Shown piece after piece: positions 62,901-64,000 of a stretch of 64,000 nt of DNA (positions within the stretch are counted from its first letter, which is position 1; each line of letters starts with the position of its first letter). The stretch is from contig JAXDBU010000187.1 of assembly GCA_034678485.1 (NCBI GenBank), positions 1-64,000 on the forward strand, read 5' to 3'. The notes under the pieces were generated by a model. That model made no database searches. It saw only the letters and a list, made by a program, of their open reading frames with translations, and was not told where the DNA came from. Position numbers and translations under genes: made by a program. This stretch comes from PLanc-01 sp034678485. GTDB taxonomy: Bacteria; Planctomycetota; Phycisphaerae; Sedimentisphaerales; Anaerobacaceae.

Positions 62901-64000
62901 ACATCAGCAGCAATCCGACCGTGGACAGTTGCACCTTCAGCGGAAATCGCTCAATGTATACTAGCTGTAATGGTGGCGGGATATACAGTTACGAAGGCAC
63001 TCTGATAGTGACCAACTGCACGTTTAACGCAAATAAGGGCATGGGCATGGGCGCGGGTGGCGGATTGTACGTCAGCAAGTGCGCCTCGACTGTGTCAAAC
63101 TGCAGGTTCACTGGAAACGCCGCCCATGTTGGCGGTGGGCTGTATAGCGACGGGGGCTCTCCGACCGTAAACGATTGCACGTTTATAGGAAACTCCGCTA
63201 CCAGCGCCGCCGGCGGAATGTATACCTGCGCCGGTTCGACCGTGACCAACTGCACGTTCAATGGGAACTACTCAGCCCTTGAAGGCGGCGGGATGGTCGT
63301 TCTTGATGGCTCGACGGTAACTAACTGCACGCTTAGTGGGAACTCGGCCGGTGAAGGCGGCGGGATGACCACTTACGGCAGTCCGGCGGTGACCAACTGC
63401 ATCATCTGGGCCAACACGGGAGATCAGATACTCAGCATTAACCCAGATCCCACCCTGTCGCACTGCTGCGTCCAGGGCGGCTGGTCCGGCCCGGGCGACA
63501 ACAACACGGATGAAGATCCGCAGCTCGACGCCGATGGCCGGCTCTCTGCCGGTTCACCCTGCATCGATGCGGGCGACAATGCCGCCGTCACGGACTCGAC
63601 GGACTTGGCCGGCGATCCTCGGATCGTCGATGGCGACGGCGACGGCGCGGCCATCGTGGACATGGGGGCCTATGAATTCCAGGCACCTATGATTCGTGTC
63701 ACTGTCCCGGATGTCGTGGGCATGACGCAAGCGGATGCGGAATCGGCCATCACCTCCGCCGGCCTCACGGCGGGTACGGTCGCCACAGAATACAGCGATA
63801 CCGTCGGACCTGGCCTGGTGATCAGCCAGTCTCCGGTCGCGGGCTCCCAGGCGGACGCCGGCTCAGCGGTCAACCTGGTTGTGTCTCTTGGACCTGGGTC
63901 TGGGGAACGCCTCGTGGCGCATTGGAAGCTGGATGAGGCCAGCGGCAGCACCGCGCACGACAGCTTCGACAACGGCTATCATGGGACGCTCTACGGCAAT
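59909..64000 (+). CDS. Giant secreted PASTA/CARDB/beta-helix/LamG protein, 1,364+ aa (3' end outside window)
   Basis: The frame from ATG 59909 stays open to the last base. The start follows AAAGGG and encodes a signal peptide 'MKTTQIRMRVLLTLSLTVVGG' that parallels the previous gene. A unique domain (~30-205) is followed by PASTA (~209-277), CARDB (~276-400), PASTA (~408-475), PASTA (~476-545, 'VTVPNVVGKTEAQAGAAIGS'), another CARDB-like domain (~546-670) and a right-handed parallel beta-helix with a choice-of-anchor Q pattern (~790-1255). That helix repeats 'STVTNCTFNGN-x-GGGM' units. A fourth PASTA domain (~1263-1330) and the start of LamG ('LVAHWKLDEASGSTAHD') close the visible part. It is probably a secreted adhesin or carbohydrate-associated protein. 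Confidence 0.85.
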   Translation, partial: MKTTQIRMRVLLTLSLTVVGGLAPLVRGELCTVPFRCRVDSVEEENLGLHDIVAGDEFTGSYTFDTATPPSGYPSPGVPLYVFSGPQQRFIVSVGPYTWRSKDSWSCRVSDDATCETCADYFLSGAQGWDLFDLEQIAGPALPAGATSTVGWELVSRTHPSAITSTEMPRIFPDASLFEADNLLIVSVCSSGSAAVLVKAHFIALSSRTTVPNVEQIAESDAELVIKGARLVVGAKTSECSDTVAKDKVIRQSPAAGTTVSPNSAVNLVISSGWCPVTVGPDLCDGGVEYGLDPQTVNTGEQIHIVGRIKNTGTVRVSANTFEVRFYASADTTIDPAVDHQIAGGTFPNAIEPGNFYRFNLAALVNIPPGTYYVGWIIDCTNAVAETNESNNTVCITTFRLTIRATKVTVPNVEGKDEASAIEAIKAAALVVGVTTRSCSNTVAVGNVISQSPQAGSSVDSGSTVNLTISTGPCPVTVPNVVGKTEAQAGAAIGSAGLVVGAKTSQCSDTVAAGIVISQSPEPNASVPANSAVSLVISSGPCPKPNLVGTGCTFGPSFMVKPGDRVTVNLIVSNDSSVAFQGDITVEFTLSAAGDSPISLGLVTGRNVSIAEGGTTRISWEGALPSNLADGEYSLCWIMSTPVTESRGDDNNGCEPILLSVSSAQVVQGCYREGSTPPPGLIIQPSNPTSLDAIMVIVPTPVFKNLKEACQTLGDPKACIDTTTRTITLYFESVWPGAVPDIESPFCAIEVGVDLLPVGQWRFVAQVLDRAFDESFEVKEPVPAGAIVYVDCDATGADDGTSWENAFVTLQDALASAPAGSEIRVAEGTYRADSMFEVKSGQAVLGGFAGVGAPSPNLRAIVGQPTILSGDLNGDDADVPDVAQFDGEPTRSENSPAIVSLQSGDNTVFSGFTVQGAQRSAFETFAFAVNGGSPTISDCVFKDNTSPTVWNRSGSPSYTNCAFQHNYGAGMHNDHNTSPLVKNCAFSDNTGEGGGMRNISSNPTVDSCTFSGNRSMYTSCNGGGIYSYEGTLIVTNCTFNANKGMGMGAGGGLYVSKCASTVSNCRFTGNAAHVGGGLYSDGGSPTVNDCTFIGNSATSAAGGMYTCAGSTVTNCTFNGNYSALEGGGMVVLDGSTVTNCTLSGNSAGEGGGMTTYGSPAVTNCIIWANTGDQILSINPDPTLSHCCVQGGWSGPGDNNTDEDPQLDADGRLSAGSPCIDAGDNAAVTDSTDLAGDPRIVDGDGDGAAIVDMGAYEFQAPMIRVTVPDVVGMTQADAESAITSAGLTAGTVATEYSDTVGPGLVISQSPVAGSQADAGSAVNLVVSLGPGSGERLVAHWKLDEASGSTAHDSFDNGYHGTLYGN
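60738..61330 (+). repeat. Segmental duplication, copy 2 (CARDB plus PASTA)
   Basis: This is the partner of 55015-55610. Copy 2 is preceded by a complete PASTA domain, while copy 1 has only the last ~13 residues of one, showing that the first gene lost that domain or was copied from a point inside it. Confidence 0.85.

Noticed and set aside
62640..63400. Repeated short motifs within the last gene, considered as a CRISPR-like array
   Set aside because: The repeats are degenerate, in frame, and encode beta-helix coils; there are no identical direct repeats with unique spacers.

Overview
The window looks like a high-GC member of the Planctomycetota, most likely the class Phycisphaerae. This is inferred from gene content, not from a marker gene. 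Pointers are a planctomycete-type ECF sigma factor next to a TPR/beta-propeller Ser/Thr kinase, several formylglycine sulfatases, very large secreted CARDB/PASTA/beta-helix proteins with a dockerin-like C-terminus, an octaheme cytochrome fused to HEAT and TPR repeats, and Phycisphaerae-style integrase remnants. Most genes have Shine-Dalgarno starts and pack into short operons.

Layout. 1-813 is the 3' end of a secreted-type FAD oxidoreductase. 1151-2612 is a scar: an AT-rich block with two small divergent genes of archaeal appearance abuts a DUF481 gene that has lost its start and carries an in-frame TGA. 2795-9930 (minus) holds a giant AsmA/DUF748 protein and a lipoprotein, followed by a YihY-type membrane protein. 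11525-13600 is a decayed integration site: two integrase remnants, an IS66 remnant and a tRNA-Phe 3' fragment.

13946-20604 encodes a 14-blade-propeller hybrid histidine kinase and a sigma-54 response regulator whose start overlaps the kinase stop. Just downstream, a full consensus sigma-54 promoter (20981-20996) precedes the first sulfatase. 21089-38679 is the core of the window: three sulfatases, a secreted HAD hydrolase, three outer-membrane-barrel proteins (two of them paralogues), small envelope proteins, and a complete MCE/Mla-type lipid transporter (STAS-MlaE permease, MlaF ATPase, MCE protein, auxiliary lipoprotein). An AspT/YidE-type transporter sits inside it on the minus strand. I read this as a possible uptake and processing system for a sulfated amphiphile, with the kinase and sigma-54 regulator as its sensor. 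That reading is inference.

39021-47579 holds two bestrophin-like/DUF4239 membrane proteins, the octaheme-HEAT-TPR cytochrome, a SpoIIE phosphatase with its STAS partner, and a Tat-exported protein resembling sugar isomerases. 47808-49268 is a decayed insertion sequence with recognisable terminal inverted repeats, lying just after the stop of a 1,142-residue kinase. The ECF sigma factor is directly upstream of that kinase. 53861-64000 is a tandem array of large secreted proteins: one frameshifted gene, one intact 1,642-residue gene, and one gene that runs off the window at 1,364 codons. The last two share a copied leader and a roughly 590-bp segment.
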